From Nectonema munidae (Eukaryota > Nematomorpha > Nectonematoida > Nectonematidae), in the NCBI GenBank assembly GCA_030549495.1, contig JAUIRK010000185.1, forward strand, positions 1-64,000: a DNA stretch of 64,000 nucleotides, read 5' to 3'. The position numbers were made by a program, and so were the translations under genes. Shown here one piece after another: positions 11,674-24,649 of the stretch; position 1 is the stretch's first letter, and the number at the start of each line of letters is the position of its first letter. The notes beneath the pieces were generated by a model, which was not told the DNA's origin, did no database searches, and saw only the letters and a program-made list of their open reading frames with translations.

Positions 11674-12890
11674 ATGAAGTGCGAAATTTGTAAGAAAGTA
11701 ATCAATACTTGTTATATTTTATGTTCTAAATGTGAAAAGTTTTATCATTTTTCCTGTCAAAGTATGAATGTCCTTGAAGCATATTTTTTTATTACTACAA
11801 ATTTTTTTTGTACGATGTGTTTTCCTACTTATGATTACGATTATTTTACTAGTTCTCTCAGAAGATTGTCTTTTATTAGTGATTTTTACTTAAAATTGGA
11901 TTTTTTGAAAGAAAATATTTTTTTAAGAAAAGAAGTTACCCCAATGATTAAAAAATATGGTATCGTAGAGAATTATTCTCACTGTATTATTGATGAGACT
12001 TCTTCGTTTATCTACGATTCATATTCTGATTTACCTCTCCTTACAACAGGTGATGGTAATTGTCTGTTCAATGGGTTATCCTTATTATTAGTAGGAAATG
12101 AGTCTCTTTCATGTGAAATCAGATTTAAAACTGCTCTTGAATTAAAACTTTTTAAAGATTTTTATTTAAAAAAAGGTCAAGAGACAGAAATATGGAAAGC
12201 TTCTACAGATATTGATGAAGAATGTAAAAAAAGTTTGTATAGATAAAAACTGGTCATCAGTTTATTCTTTAATGGCTGCTGCAACTGTTATTGGCGTGCC
12301 TATAAATTCTATTTATCCAAATGTGAATGGAGATTCGGATTATTGCATAAATATTTTAAACAAAATCTTTGAAACTAGAACTAAGTCTTGTAATAATATT
12401 TTAAAAATTCTTTGGACAAATACATCTCAAATGTTTAAATATTTTGTTCCTAATCATTTTGTGCGACTTGTATTGAATTATAAAGAAAATTCTGGTTTAA
12501 ATAACACTACGAGTTCTTGTGATTCTAGCAAAAAGCGTTCTGAAATAAAAACTTTGTCCGAAAAAGAAGAAACTAATGGAAAAAATAAGATTCAAGCTTT
12601 TATGGACCCAGAAAAAATCTGTAAACTTTTATTAATTTGTGTTAACCCCTTGGATTGTGTTAGAGTTTCACAGAAAAAAAAACCGAAATAATTAACAAAA
12701 ATCAAAATATATTGGGATCGTTTTTAACTAATAAGCTGAAGATGAGAAAAAAAGTTTACTAAAAAAGTTATTGTCAAAAAATAAAACAGAATTTAGAAAA
12801 AAATTTGAAATTTCACAGGATGGAGCTTACGTAACTCTAAGAAGAGATAATGTTGCAAAGAAGTTCGGACAAAAAAAATAAAAAAGTATG
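11674..12890 (+). pseudogene. PHD finger + OTU cysteine-protease-like ORF, frameshifted
   Basis: OTU proteases remove ubiquitin; related catalytic folds occur in vertnin and in some transposons. From ATG 11674 the protein opens with a C4HC3 PHD-type finger (CEIC, CSKC, HFSC, CTMC), then about 80 residues of linker, then the OTU nucleophile block LLTTGDGNCLFNGLSLLLVG. A homopolymer frameshift near 12230 moves the frame; it resumes as WSSVYSLMAAATVIGVPI and SIYP, reaching the expected His block FVPNHFVRLVL near 12450. A Ser/Lys-rich tail ends at TAA 12689-12691. Another shifted segment to about 12880 (KFEISQDGAYVTLRRDNVAKK) looks like the true C-terminus. Asp/Cys/His of the catalytic triad are plausibly all present. 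No transposon ends were found, so host gene, pseudogene and transposon ORF all remain possible. The frameshifts lie in A runs and could also be assembly errors. Confidence 0.65.
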
Positions 12891-12959
12891 CTTTTATTTT
12901 TTTTTAATTAGCTCTACTTTTGTTTTTTTATTAGGCACAAGAAAAAAAGTATTGCCTGA

Positions 12960-14383
12960 AACGTCTCCCAAAATCAAGATCAAAAATATCTTCAATTTTT
13001 TTTAATAAAGTTTTTATTCTTACTTTGCTTAATAAATTATTTAAAAATAAATAATTTTCAGAAAAAGTTGTAAAACTTTTCTGATAGAACTAGCTTTTGA
13101 CTTAAAAACCTTGAGTTCTTTGCTATTAACCCTATTAATTAAGGTGGAGGAAGAAGGGGGTTTTAGTTGAAATTTCACATATAATCACAAAAAAATTTGG
13201 GCTTTTATGATAAAATCAGTTTCTATCAAAAATTGTTTTGAAATTTTATACCAACTTTTATATTTAGCAATCTTTTTTTACTAATATGTTGTAACTCTTT
13301 CACACAAAATAATTACATTTTTATATCTATTTTACGGAATCATTTAAGCTTAAAATTTCATTTTCGAGTTGAGCTGTCTAAAATTCATCAAAGTTTGACA
13401 AATTTGATTGATTTTCATAAAAAATAAATATATTCGAATTCACTATCAAAAGTTTAGTAGGAAAAATTTCAGTTATTGTAGAAATAGAAGGGGGTGGAAA
13501 GTATTAAGTTTGAAGCTCTCTTCTATCAATTCAAATTCTAATAGAAAGAATATTTATACTTCTAAATATATCTTAACAATTGGTAATAAATCGCTGTAAC
13601 ATAAGCATCATGTGACTTGCTCTATGTTCATTTTAACTTATATTCTATTTAATTTTGACCGCAAGGTACACATATACAAACAAGCATTTATACATTCATC
13701 TACTAATATTCTTTTTTCTGCATCAAATCTACTGCTTCGCACTCTCAAAATGGGAAAAGACTTTTTGAATTGGAGCTTCTTCAATGTAAGGCTATCGATG
13801 AGCCAGAAGATGACCTGAAAAGCTAGATCCAAAAGTCCTATATTTCTGTATAAATAAAACTTACACCTTACGCTTAATTTCTGCGTAATAAACATCAAAC
13901 GTAGAAAGAAAATAAATGTTACAAATTTTAAAAAAAAGTTTTTATTGTAATTATATAAATAAAATTTTTTTTATTATAATTCAATAAATTTGTAGTAAAA
14001 TAAAAAAAGGAGTAAAAAGTGCGCAGAAATTGAAGCTGATACGAAGAAGAGCAGCTTCAGGAGTCAGGAATGAAAACAGCAAATAAATCTCAGAAAAATT
14101 TCAAGTAAATGCCAATATCTCTAAAAATCTTCAGCAAAAAATGAAAGTCAAAACTTTGGCTAACCTAAATAAACGAAGAAAAAGATATAATGTGTTGGGT
14201 TGTGCAACGAATTAAAGTTCATCGCTCACTTAGTAAATATGACATCACATGTGCTAGCAGTTGCACTTGCATAGAAAGCGTGATGATGAGGAAAAATGTC
14301 CTTGTTCAACATGCGTGCTTGCAAAATGAAGAAAAGGCGGCAGGATCAAAGTGTAAAGAGAGCCCATTGATTGTAACAAGCGT
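12960..14383. other. Spacer; no gene recognised
   Basis: AT-rich to about 14000. From about 14180 the composition is more balanced and contains CpG. This block continues beyond the MULE at 16781-17050, so the MULE split an older sequence of unknown nature. Open frames here show no recognisable domain. Confidence 0.4.
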
Positions 14384-14694
14384 GCTACGATTGGTTTGCG
14401 AACAAAAGAGGCACAAAATTTTAATAAGATTAACTACATCATACCTCGTTGCAGCAAATGCACAATAAAATATATAATGATGAAGAAGCACAAGACACTC
14501 GTGATTGCAAACAGATGTATTTCATGTATAACTTTTCAAGTCAATATAGTTGGTATACTAAATGATAAGAGTTAAAATACTAACTCAAAATTACTTACTT
14601 CGTGAAAGCTTATCGTCAAGTTTTCGAACCAGTTTCTTTATTTAAAAATAATATGAGAAAAGTGAAATTAAAATGAAAAAACTTTAAAATTATT

Positions 14695-16640
14695 TTATTG
14701 ATTGGACAAAATGAAATCAATTGTAAATCTATAACTACAATCATTCAACTTTTCAAAGTTAATATCTTCTTCATTATTTCCCATAACTTCAATTTTTGAC
14801 TTTGAAATATAAAATTCAACTTGTTGTAAAAAGTTTAAAATATTTGAAGATTGATGAAAATCTTCATATATTTTTTCTAGTGCTTTTTTATTGTGATTGA
14901 AATGTTTTTCGGAATATTTTCTGTAACGTCTTTCTTCTATGAAGTTCATGTCTTTTTGGAATTTTAGCTCCTCTTTACAAAAAAATTCTATAACTTCCCA
15001 AACTGAAGGTTGTTCCAAGGGGAGAGAACTTCTCAATCTAAGATATTCAACATAATTTTGAAAATCCTTGTAAATATATGAAAGTATACCCGTTATGCCA
15101 ACCTTCACAATGATTGTTGGTCCTGTTCTCCCTTTTATATACATTCCAATAAGATGGTGAATATATTCTAAACCAAGTATTTTCAAAGTAGTCATAAAAT
15201 TTTCCTAAAGAAAACACTTCTTTTGTTGTCTGCTTTAGTCTTTGGTAAACTATGTTAACCTAGAAAAATACATTAGGATTTTCAACTTGAATTAATATGA
15301 TTCTTTACCTTATTTATTGGAAGAAATGCAATTCCCATTAACAACTTTATAGTGTATCTGAAGCTTTTATTATTTTCATACAATGATTTAAATCCTAGGT
15401 GGACAATGTTTTTATAAATTGCTTGTGTGAAATGAAAATAACAACCTCTGTAGGTTGAAAAAGAGTACACCTAAAAAATAATTTTCTAATATATTTAAAT
15501 AAAAAAAATAAAATTACTTTTTTGGAGGCATTGATGATTGCCTTTAAAAATCTCCATTAATATATTTCAAATTATGCCTTCATTTTTCAATGTTTCAAAA
15601 ACTTCGCTACAAAGTTTCACACATTTATAAATATTTCAATTATAATTTTTAACTTACATGTATGACTTTTCTAGTTTATCAGGTAACAGACTATAGAGGA
15701 CAGGAATAAAAACATTCTTATGTATGATATGAACTGTAAAGATTTGAGCAAATATCTTAGGACATTTTTTGAAAGTCCCGTCTATAAAAACTTCATCAAT
15801 GTTAGCGTTTCCCAAACAATATCTGAAAACGATAAAAATTATACAGAAAATAAAAATTGTTGTACCTTACTTCAAAACAGGTCCCGCGAAAATTATTATT
15901 CTTTTTTGACCAGTTGTCTCATCTTTTTTCAAAAAATTCTCTCGATTTAATAACTTATAATCAGAAGGAATTTCAAAACTAATATTTCTTGGAGGGTTAG
16001 TTCTCTTTCTGTTTTTTCTGATAAATCTTTTCATTGTCTCCGGTTTTGGAAAGGCATCCCTTTGCATCTGATCAATATCACTTATATAGTCACTTTAAAA
16101 TAAAGAAGACAAACTGTAGTATCAATATTGATTTGTTTAAATTTACCTATAGATTTTACAAGTAGGTGTGAAGGTGCTACTGTTGACAACACTCTTAAGC
16201 CTTTTCAAGCTTAACTTCTTTACTGATGTTGAAATATCATGATTATGTGGCTTTTTTGGAACTAAAATTTCGAACAAACCATTCACACTTTTTTTGAATA
16301 TTAAAACTCCTATAAAAAGTAATTAAAATATGCTGTCGAAGTTTGAAAAGCTTAAGTTTAACCTTTGCAGCTGCGACTTCTATGTAGGCTACATATGAAT
16401 CTTTTGCACTTTTTTGCTAGTGAAAAAAAAATTTTTAAAACTGTAAAAATATTATGAATACTTTTATGAAAAATATTATGAAATATTATACACTAGCACT
16501 TTTTTGCTAGTGAAAAAAAAATTTTTAAAACTGTAAAAATTTTTAAAACTGTAAAAATATTATGAATACTTACTACTCCCTTTTTCATAATATGAAAAAC
16601 CATCAATGAAAACCCTTTCCTGCCTAAGAAAGAAATGTAG
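14695..16640 (-). CDS. MULE transposase with N-terminal FLYWCH finger, multi-exon
   Basis: Read from high to low coordinates. An N-terminal exon near 16630-16575 (VFIDGFSYYEKGSS) is followed by a FLYWCH zinc finger (RFICSLHRSRSCKG / VLIFKKSVNGLFEILVPKK with PHNHD), interrupted by an intron of about 55 bases near 16360-16310. Next is the pre-catalytic region (PETMKRFIRKNRKR, PRNISFEIPSDYKLLN, 16067-15870). The MULE core follows: NANIDEVFIDGTFKKCPKIF with the first catalytic Asp, then FTVHIIHKNVFIPVLYSLLP (to ~15660). Two more exons give AIINASKK and GCYFHFTQAIYKNIVHLGFK (15470-15310). The C-terminal exon is 15195-14695. Intron boundaries such as ...ttttttag before GTGTAC at 15470 look canonical. 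An in-frame stop near 15550 and a frame slip near the Glu position suggest decay. The exact start is not certain. Confidence 0.75.
16409..16580. repeat. Tandem duplication inside the MULE (~88 bp unit)
   Basis: The segment cacttttttgctagtgaaaa onward, through ctgtaaaaatattatgaatac, occurs twice in a row (16409-16496 and 16497-16580) with a small internal expansion in the second copy. It lies in an intron or 5' region of the transposase. Confidence 0.8.
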
Positions 16641-16789
16641 TTTATATTAAGGATTATCTGGCTATGTTTCTTATTTGCCTAGGGCTTCATCATTATTGCA
16701 TGTTTTCATTGTGCATTTGCTGCAACGAGGTATGATGTAGTTAATCCGATTGAAATTTTGTGCCTCTTTTGTCCGCCAACGCTACGATT

Positions 16790-17130
16790 AGTCCCATGCG
16801 ACGATTCGCCGTATACCTTATAACTCAAGTGTGTATGATGAATCTAAAATGATTTGTGTTGGTAACCGATATAGTATAAGAGAGCGTCCCTGTCTCATAT
16901 AGCTCATCATCTCTTCATCACAGCATTATGCATAGACACGTTACATCTCACTATATGTATATCATGTAGATATACTGGTATTATGGAGGCAGGCATAGAC
17001 TGTATTTGCTACAATGCACGTATAGTGCGATACTCAAACTATAATCGCATTAAAGAAAAGATTGACATATGAAAGCATTATATCATTGAACAACTTCTTT
17101 CCAATTAAAATTGATTTTTATCAATGCACG
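16790..17130. other. CpG-containing non-coding block right of the MULE
   Basis: Less AT-rich than its surroundings, with CpGs (gcgacgattcgccg). Two related words, caatgcacgtatagtgcgata (17010) and caatgcacggatagtgcaaca (17122), recur. It may be the 5' part or promoter of a retroelement leading into the LINE at 17150. No ORF is seen. Confidence 0.3.
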
Positions 17131-17149
17131 GATAGTGCAACATTACCAA

Positions 17150-17960
17150 TTATTCCTATATTCAAAAAAGATGATAAATTCTCAGTCGAATATCTATACT
17201 AATTAGTATAATCAGCACTATTTCAAAATTATTTGAAAAATTATTACATAATCAAAGTTCTACATATTTAGAAAAGTATAATATATTGTACAACTATCAG
17301 TTTGATTTTTGTAAAAAATACAGTACTGAATACTTACACACATCCTTTATTGAAAAAGTTCAGCAACATCTAGAAAATTCTGAGGAAGTTCTAACTATTT
17401 TCATTGATTTCAAAAAGGCTTTTTACAGTATTTCGCACTACTTACTTCTTGAAAAATTAGCACGTTTTGGCTTTTCCACACCAAGCATCAATTTTTTCAA
17501 ATCCTATTTATTGTCCCGACATCAAGTAGTTAGTATTAATAATATTGTCTTTTCTAGACCTATCTTTTCAGGAGTTCCTCAAGGCTCAATCGCTGGGCCT
17601 TTATTCTTCTCTTTATACATAATGATATCTATAATTCAAACCATAATTTCACTTTCTTGTTGTTTGCAGACAACGTAACTTTGCTTCTTCCCATCTCAAC
17701 CGATGCCAATAGCTCTATTATCTTTCTGGAACTATGTGAAACTCATCCTTCCTTGCTTCAATTATAACATTGTTTTTTGGCTTCTCTTCCTTTTATTCTC
17801 TCTCTCAACTTCCTCTTAATCAAAGTCATCCAGCATACTTTCAACCTTCGTTTGTGCTTTTTATAATATTCATTTTAATGTCAGTTTTTCATTCAGGGTG
17901 TAATGTATATACCAGCGGCCATAAGGCCTTCTACACACCCTTGCAGAATTAATGTTACTC
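17150..17960 (+). mobile_element. LINE fragment: RT domain and 3' tail
   Basis: Frames with PISIISTISKLFEKLLHN-like sequence lead into a clear RT block: QFDFCKKYSTE, then LTIFIDFKKAFYSISH (motif A; the usual Asp after AF is Tyr here), then SGVPQGSIAGPLFFSLYI (motif B) and LLFADNVTLLLP, where the catalytic FADD has become FADN. The reading frame shifts between motif B and motif C, and there is no RNase H or thumb. After about 17770 the sequence is 3'-UTR-like and ends with a GGCC-ATAA-GGCC hairpin (ccagcggccataaggcctt, ~17913). The element is 5'-truncated, internally deleted and inactive. The motifs fit Jockey/CR1-type LINEs. Confidence 0.8.
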
Positions 17961-18520
17961 AATACAATATGCTCATTACCCAATGTATATAAATATATAT
18001 ATATATTTAATACATCTGCTCAAATAAATTTCTTTCCTTCTTCTTTAACAATGTCTGAGTATAAAATTTTTTCTTTTGATTTCAGTTCCTTCTTTGTATT
18101 CATATCAGCACTCTTTAGCAATTTTTTAACGTCACATCTTATTTCATTTAAAATCCTTCCATATTGTGATCAATCATTATCTTTAGATATGGTTTGGATA
18201 TTTGAGTTAATATCTTTTAGAGTTTGAGTAACTTTAGAAAATTGTTTGTTGGAAAGAAAACCAGAATTTTGTCGACTTTGAGTGCTCTTCCAAACAGGAT
18301 TTACAAGACTATCGTACGTCCATGGAAAAAATAGCAATCATCTCATAAAAATTCTCCTCCAAACCCTGGCAGTTGTAACAAAACCAAAGATTACAAATAA
18401 AACATTGGGCTATATCTTTTCAGGAAGCATTATTACAAGAAGAACAAGGCCAGGAACTATCTATATTCTTGTTTTTCATTCAGAAATAATATAATTAAAT
18501 TTAAATTAACTTTTTTTAGC
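17961..18520 (-). other. Unrecognised minus-strand coding remnant
   Basis: On the minus strand, 18330 down to 18030 reads as a nearly continuous Lys/Ser/Asn-rich helical protein (FSKVTQTLKDINSNIQTISK, then RILNEIRCDVKKLLKS). There is one stop. It resembles coiled-coil ORF1-like proteins of retroelements, but I cannot name a family. Confidence 0.3.
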
Positions 18521-21500
18521 TAGATAAGAGGATTAAAAGCAAAATAGAGTAATTCAGATTTTTAGTAAAAATAAAACGCGATTTTAAAAATTGTATGTAG
18601 CAAACACATAAAAAATAGTAACGCAGTAATTCTGCTTTCTTTAAGGATGCTAAGAAATATATTCATTTTCAAACAGGAATTAAATCGATAGTTCTATAAC
18701 TTCATCAGGCGCACATCTTCAAAATTTATTGGCGGAGAGGGTAGAATTTTAGGAAACTATCAAAATTTTATAAAATGTAAATCAATATCACAATAATTTA
18801 TTAATTTGTTGTTACTATTAAATAATCTGATTTCATGGAAAAAATAGCTGACGCTTCTATTCTTTTCTTTTCAAATATAAATGTTGAAATTACATTGGGA
18901 ATGTAAGACGTGCTTTCCACTTGCAATTCTTAAATGTATGCTCCTGATCAGAATTGAACAAATATTTTAACTATAATCTTCAAGTTAAACTTATTGAAAA
19001 CGTTCATATTTAAGTTTTAAACTTTAGATACATTGAGGTTTATGTTGTGAATCTCTTGATATTTTTTTTCTGTAAAATTTTAGTTTGAATATTTTGTTAA
19101 ATTAGCTGTCATGTTTATTTAAAATTTTATGTATTTTAAAAAAATAAGGACTGATTATATATTTCCTATTGTAATATATATATATCCTAGGAATAACATA
19201 TATACTCATTGGATGGAGTCAAATTCCAGGGGTAGATTGTTCCTAACCTTGCATGCCCTAAATTGTGTATACCTTTCTTAACCGTTATAACATGTATCAA
19301 ATATTATTTATTAATAACATATAAAGTATTGCATGCCTCTTAACTCTTGTATTTTTGTAGCATATCTATTTTATAATCATTCTTTTATTTAGGAACACGG
19401 TACATTCCGTTTTTATCTTGGTTTTCTTCTTCCAAATAATTCAAAAGTTTTTACGGTTAGGTAGTGCTCTGGCGACTCGATTCTAACCTTGTTAGTAATC
19501 AAGCTATCTAGATTGTTTCCCAAATTGGGAGCTTTCGCGTTAGGATTGTATCATTCACTCATTTGTATTTATATATTTGTAATATACATTCTTGTAAAAT
19601 AATATATATAACAAGGTATAGCTCTGCAGTAACAAGGGCCTGTAGGCGTTTAGTGGAATGGAAAGTCCAGGTAGACTTGGACTCAGCATTCGGGGCGGGC
19701 CACGATAATCTAAAGGATGGGTGCTAACGTCAAAAACAACTTAATTAATTAAAAATTAATTAAAAATACTTTGACTCCGTATTGGCAGTAAATGCATACT
19801 TGCATGTAGTGCCAGGGTAACAGATGTGAAATATAAAATATTTTATGACTTTATTTATTTATCAGTATCAATGATCCACAAGAAATTCACCAGTCTCCAC
19901 CAAAAGTAACACAAATTTGTGTATGTAAGGCGTCTTACTCTGTGGATACGGCAACAAAATACGTTAACAAAGTTTTTTTATTGATGTTATTTTTCTTAAA
20001 TAATACAAAATTGCATTTGCAAATCGGAGAAAACTTCATTTTAAAGTTCTGCTCGTCGACCTCAATTTCAGGTAATTCCGCTTCCTTTCTCAGATTCAAA
20101 GTAAGGAATAAATTTGGTAGTCAAATTTTCAAAGAGTAAAAATTTTCTAATAAATATAAAAATAAAAATATATATAATTTATTCACCTTCAATTATTCAT
20201 ATATAAGACCCAAATGTTGGAAAAAATGTGTATAAAATTTCCAAAACAGGTATGAAATGTTTCTATTACGAAAAGTCTTAGATACGAAATTTCCTGTACC
20301 GAAAATTTTATGTAGAAATTTAAAAAAAATTATTTTAGACACTTTACTCATTATTATGTGCCTATATTATGTCCTTGAACATTTGAGTTGTCGATAGTTT
20401 GTATTTGGAAATTTTCTCTGCACACCCTTTTAATTAAACATGTTTGTGCATAAAATATTTTTCCTCGTAGCAGTTAAATAATATCAGATAATATTTCGGT
20501 TACATCAGTTAAAATATAAAAATAATTTATCTATTGATCACTTTCTAAAAAATGTGCAAATTGCTTTTTGCTTATTCTAAATTTCTTTATTTCAATTAAC
20601 AATACCAAAAGTTTCTCGTTGATGGACGACAAAGCATCTGAAGCTGGAATAAATTAATTTACCCAAATAAATTAGGTCGTTGTTGCATTCGATTCCACCA
20701 CTGATGTGTATTAAATCGATAAGTTACAAATATTATTTCTCGTAAATATATTTTTATTATTATTTAATAAACAAAAATGTAAAAATATTGAAAATCAAAC
20801 ATTTTTTAATTGTACTAAAGCCATAGCTTCTCACTATATATACATTTTAAATGAGGCTAACCATAAAAACTATTTAGGGAAATTTTTAAATATATCATAT
20901 ATAAAATTTTAAAAATAGTTTCAAAAATTGGCATTTTGCTACGCATAATTTGGTGCCCTAGTCATATGGGGTTATTTTTAAATTCTTTTTTATGCAAAAG
21001 CTAAAATTGTTATTGATAAAAAGTTGACATCTTTCTCTTGTTATCTATCTTATCTAAGAAACATTTAAACAGAAGAATCAAAAAATTTTATAATCAACAT
21101 TCCTTGAGCACAAAACACTCTAACAAAATATGATATTTTCTTATTAACATACTTCAGGTTAATTTTGAGAAAGTTAAAATTTGTTTTCCTTTCACTTGAA
21201 ATTTTTTGTGGTTAGATGGAAACTAATGATGCAAGACATTTCCATATTGTATAAAAATAAATATTAATAATAATATAATAATAATAGCTTGCGAAATGCT
21301 TAAAGAGGTTCACCTTTGAAGTTAAAGAGAAATGTAATGATTGGCTTCCAGATTATATGGATTAAGAGTGAAATATAAAAATAATTGAGTTTGGGGATTA
21401 TAACTTTGACTCAATGAAGATAATTCGAGAAAATAAGGCATTAACCGATTACCTACCAACAATTTTTTTTTATTTTTTAGAATATTTTTTTATCTCATTT

Positions 21501-21870
21501 TACTTCTACATAGTTTTAGTATAAAAATTTACTACACCAATCTTCCGCTAAAATGCTCTCGGATAATATGCGAATCGGTTAATATGCGGTGGCATCTTAA
21601 TATATTGTTTTTAGGTATTCATATCTTGACGACCACACACAAAAATGATTCTCAAAAGGTAGGAGCACCCTCAGATACTTACACTGTTTCATAACGGAAA
21701 TTAAAGTAGACATTAATTGTAAATTATCAACAGTGTGAATCTTTTTAAACTCTGAAAAACCTTTGACTGTGTTTAGAAAGGGGATGTTATTGTTAAAGGC
21801 TGGAACAGTGGTATTCACTGTATATTTCTCAAATGCATCAATAGCGTCTTATTCTATAAATCTATCCAAC
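18521..21870. other. AT-rich spacer with small GC-richer islands
   Basis: At 18706 a CAGGCGCACATCTTC word followed by a G-rich run matches the end of the hAT family at 45680, but no partner end was found. At 19620-19735 a GC-richer non-coding block contains a short hairpin (agtccaggtagacttggact) and a gcattcggggcgggccac run. I do not recognise either as a known RNA. The rest shows no gene. Confidence 0.4.
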
Positions 21871-21879
21871 TTCATGTAA

Positions 21880-23690
21880 ACGATAACATTTTCCTATACG
21901 AAAAAATGTGCTGTCCTTTCGGCTCTTCTCTTAAAATTTTATATTGCTAACTTAATCTGCTCTAAGTGTCAGCACAATCAATCGAACTCTGTAATGAACA
22001 GATGAGACAGCTTATTGAAAAAATCCATCAATATACACAAAAATGGCGAATGGTAGTAAACTGCAACGTGAACAAAAGCCAAATTATTAGCTTCAGCGCA
22101 AACCAGAAAATGCTTTTACCAAACTCCTTTAATCTCACTCATAATAGAAACCATCCTAACTGACTCTACCAAGTCCTGGGTACCATAATCGACAACAAAC
22201 TAAATTTTGAACAGCACAGTACATTTGTGCTAGAAAAGTTCAACATCGCTTCTCTGTAAGTTCACCAACCACAACTGGGGGATAAACCAGAATGTAATGT
22301 TTCGTCTTATCAAAATCATTAATTTTCCTATGATTAAATACTTTTCAGAAGTATAGATGACCAGCAATAACACAAATAATATCAGTAAAATCCTGTACAA
22401 AATATTCAAAATGGTTGTTGAGGCGGTATTAAACGTTTCTCAGGACTGTTTGGAAGTTATATTTTGACTACCTACTTTAACTCTCTCAAACCAAGTTTCT
22501 TGTGTCAAACACTTCCTCACTAGCCTAACAGATTGAAACGATCTCCATTACTACTTTATTCATAAAAATTTTCTCAAAAATAATATTGCAATTAAGGTTA
22601 CTCAAAAATGTTTGAATTGAAAAATTAAATTGCTACCTGATCAATTTTTGAAACAGACCATTAACAAATAGCCCGAAATGACATCAAGGATATTCTTATG
22701 ATTTCTCGTTAAGCTCTTTTTTCTAGCAAAGATCTGTTAAGAAAATACACAGAGTATCTTTGGCAAGAGTAGCTCAATAATCGCTCCAAGTTTGATGGTA
22801 GAGTACCTAACACTTTAGTTTCAACCTCACCTCTCAAGATACCATACAACCAGGGCTTTAGCTAGAAATTGGAAGTTGGGCGGCGGGGGGGGGGGGGGTC
22901 TCAAAAAAGTAGAATTCTTCTTGTTTTGTTGGAAAATTTCTTGACCAATTCACAGTATCAATATTTTTTGTATATGAATCTAAATATGATAGCAGAATCA
23001 AGTATTTTTCTCTCGTGCATCATAGAAGTTAACTTTTTAAAAATTATATCATGAGTATTTGAGAATTTTAAAGTAACTGTACATAAGTGTAGGAATTAAA
23101 ATTTTAAGAAACTTGAACAGGAGATTCAAAACAAATATTTTCTTCTCATGAAATTGTAAATGAGCTTACACCCAGTAATGCATTTTGAATCTTCATATAC
23201 AGAATTCAAAGCTTTAATCACAACAAGATGAAGGCGGTGATTGAGGCAATGTAAAAAAGGAAAATAGGACGGCTTTTCATATAAATGCAACCGAAAATCA
23301 GAAGTTCTTGTTATGAGTCTATTTTATGAAAACAATCTTCTATACTCCTTCCTAAACAGATTCGATAAAACTAAATGACCCGATTGTTTGTGCTCCTGTC
23401 AAAAAGCTCCACAACTGCTTGTCACTGTCTAACATCGTGTCCACTAATCGACAAGGATATCAGATCAAAAATTCATGATATCCTTGCAACATTAAACAAG
23501 GTTAATTGTGCTGAAAACATTATTAATGATCCATCCTAAATTATAAACTGCTCTCGCCAACCACAATTGAAAAATATTTGAAAAATTGTCGTTGAAAATA
23601 ATAACATTAATCTTCTGCACCCCGTAGTACTTTAACTCATGTTCCCATGAAAACGATGGTTTTTCATCAGCTATTTAATTTTGCACTTTA
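21880..23690 (+). mobile_element. LINE fragment (RT palm end, thumb, C-terminus), interrupted
   Basis: The frame AQSIELCNEQMRQLIEKIHQ with YTQKWRMVVN, then KSQIISFSANQKM, then YQVLGTIIDNKLNFEQH follows the order seen after the RT active site in several LINE clades. Further pieces (KILYKIFKMVVEAVLNVSQD, LPTLTLSN) continue to about 22840. After a hAT insertion the C-terminal part resumes near 23340-23640 in broken frames (LNDPIV, VSTNRQGYQIKNS). Many frameshifts mark it as old. Both ends are missing. Confidence 0.65.
22849..23310 (-). mobile_element. hAT remnant inserted in the LINE
   Basis: It begins CAGGGCTTTAGCTAG followed by a G tract, as in other hAT ends of this window. On the minus strand 23264-23130 encodes FLHCLNHRLHLVVIKALNSV, matching the (H)C-x-x-H-x-L-x-L block of ZMYM/ZNF862-like hAT transposases, before a stop. 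The right end and TSD were not located. Confidence 0.55.
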
Positions 23691-24344
23691 AGAAAAAAAT
23701 TGTATGTTTTTTTCTTCTATTCAAAATTCCCAAATCACATACTAGATTTCTGATTCAAATATTTATGTGATTTCTTCTTCTTACCTGTTTACGTATTTTA
23801 TACATACAGTGTGATGGACTTGTTATATTAAAAGAAACCATTGTAGTTCACTTAATAAATTAATATCATATTTTACACAAAAGTAAAATAAAAAGGAAAC
23901 AAGAAAGAAAAATATAAAGAGTGAGTTGAAAGAAGGTAACATAAAACTTTAATTAAAAATAAATATTAAAGAAAATTAAAAAAATGCTTTGGGTGTATAA
24001 AAATATAATTTATTTCATATATCTTCGAAATATTTGTATGTATGTATTATAAATAAGCAAGGCAAAAAAATTATATATAATAGAATGTTTGTATATGCCT
24101 AGAAAGAAGCAAAATTTTGATTAAGTAGCTTTTATCTTAACTATAATCACTTTTTAAAACAAAAAGATTACCAAAGTTTAACAAATGTGAATGATTCATA
24201 ATGAGTTACAAAGCATTAATAATGTTTCTAAAATTAAAATTTGCTTCAAAGCTAGAATAAAGAAGGAGATTATAAAAGCATGTGAAATGTAGATGTATTA
24301 AAGAAATAACAGTGCATGCGCCGTTATAGAGTCACTAAGAGAGA

Positions 24345-24649
<305 letters not shown>

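Larger units (their letters stand above)
14393..16780 (-). mobile_element. MULE (Mutator-like) element with TIRs and 9-bp TSD
   Basis: The left end GGTTTGCGAACAAAAGAGGC and the reverse complement of the right end GTTGGCGGACAAAAGAGGC open inverted repeats of about 85 bp, including a shared block with actacatcatacctcgttg. The exact 9-bp duplication GCTACGATT flanks the element at 14384-14392 and 16781-16789, the hallmark of Mutator-like insertion. The minus strand encodes a MULE transposase with introns. At 2388 bp with both ends and TSD intact, this is a nearly complete element whose coding part has decayed slightly. Confidence 0.93.

Noticed and set aside
13408-13898. Several 60-90-codon open frames on both strands
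   Set aside because: Overlapping in different phases, no domain, no splice or poly(A) context; expected by chance.
16790-17050. CpG-containing block as a host promoter
   Set aside because: No gene starts after it in either direction; it leads into a LINE fragment and was split by the MULE, so an old retroelement part is at least as likely.
19490-19613. TGTTA...TAACA-bounded segment, looked at as a solo LTR
   Set aside because: Only five bases at each end match, there is no flanking duplication, no primer-binding or polypurine site, and no second copy in the window.
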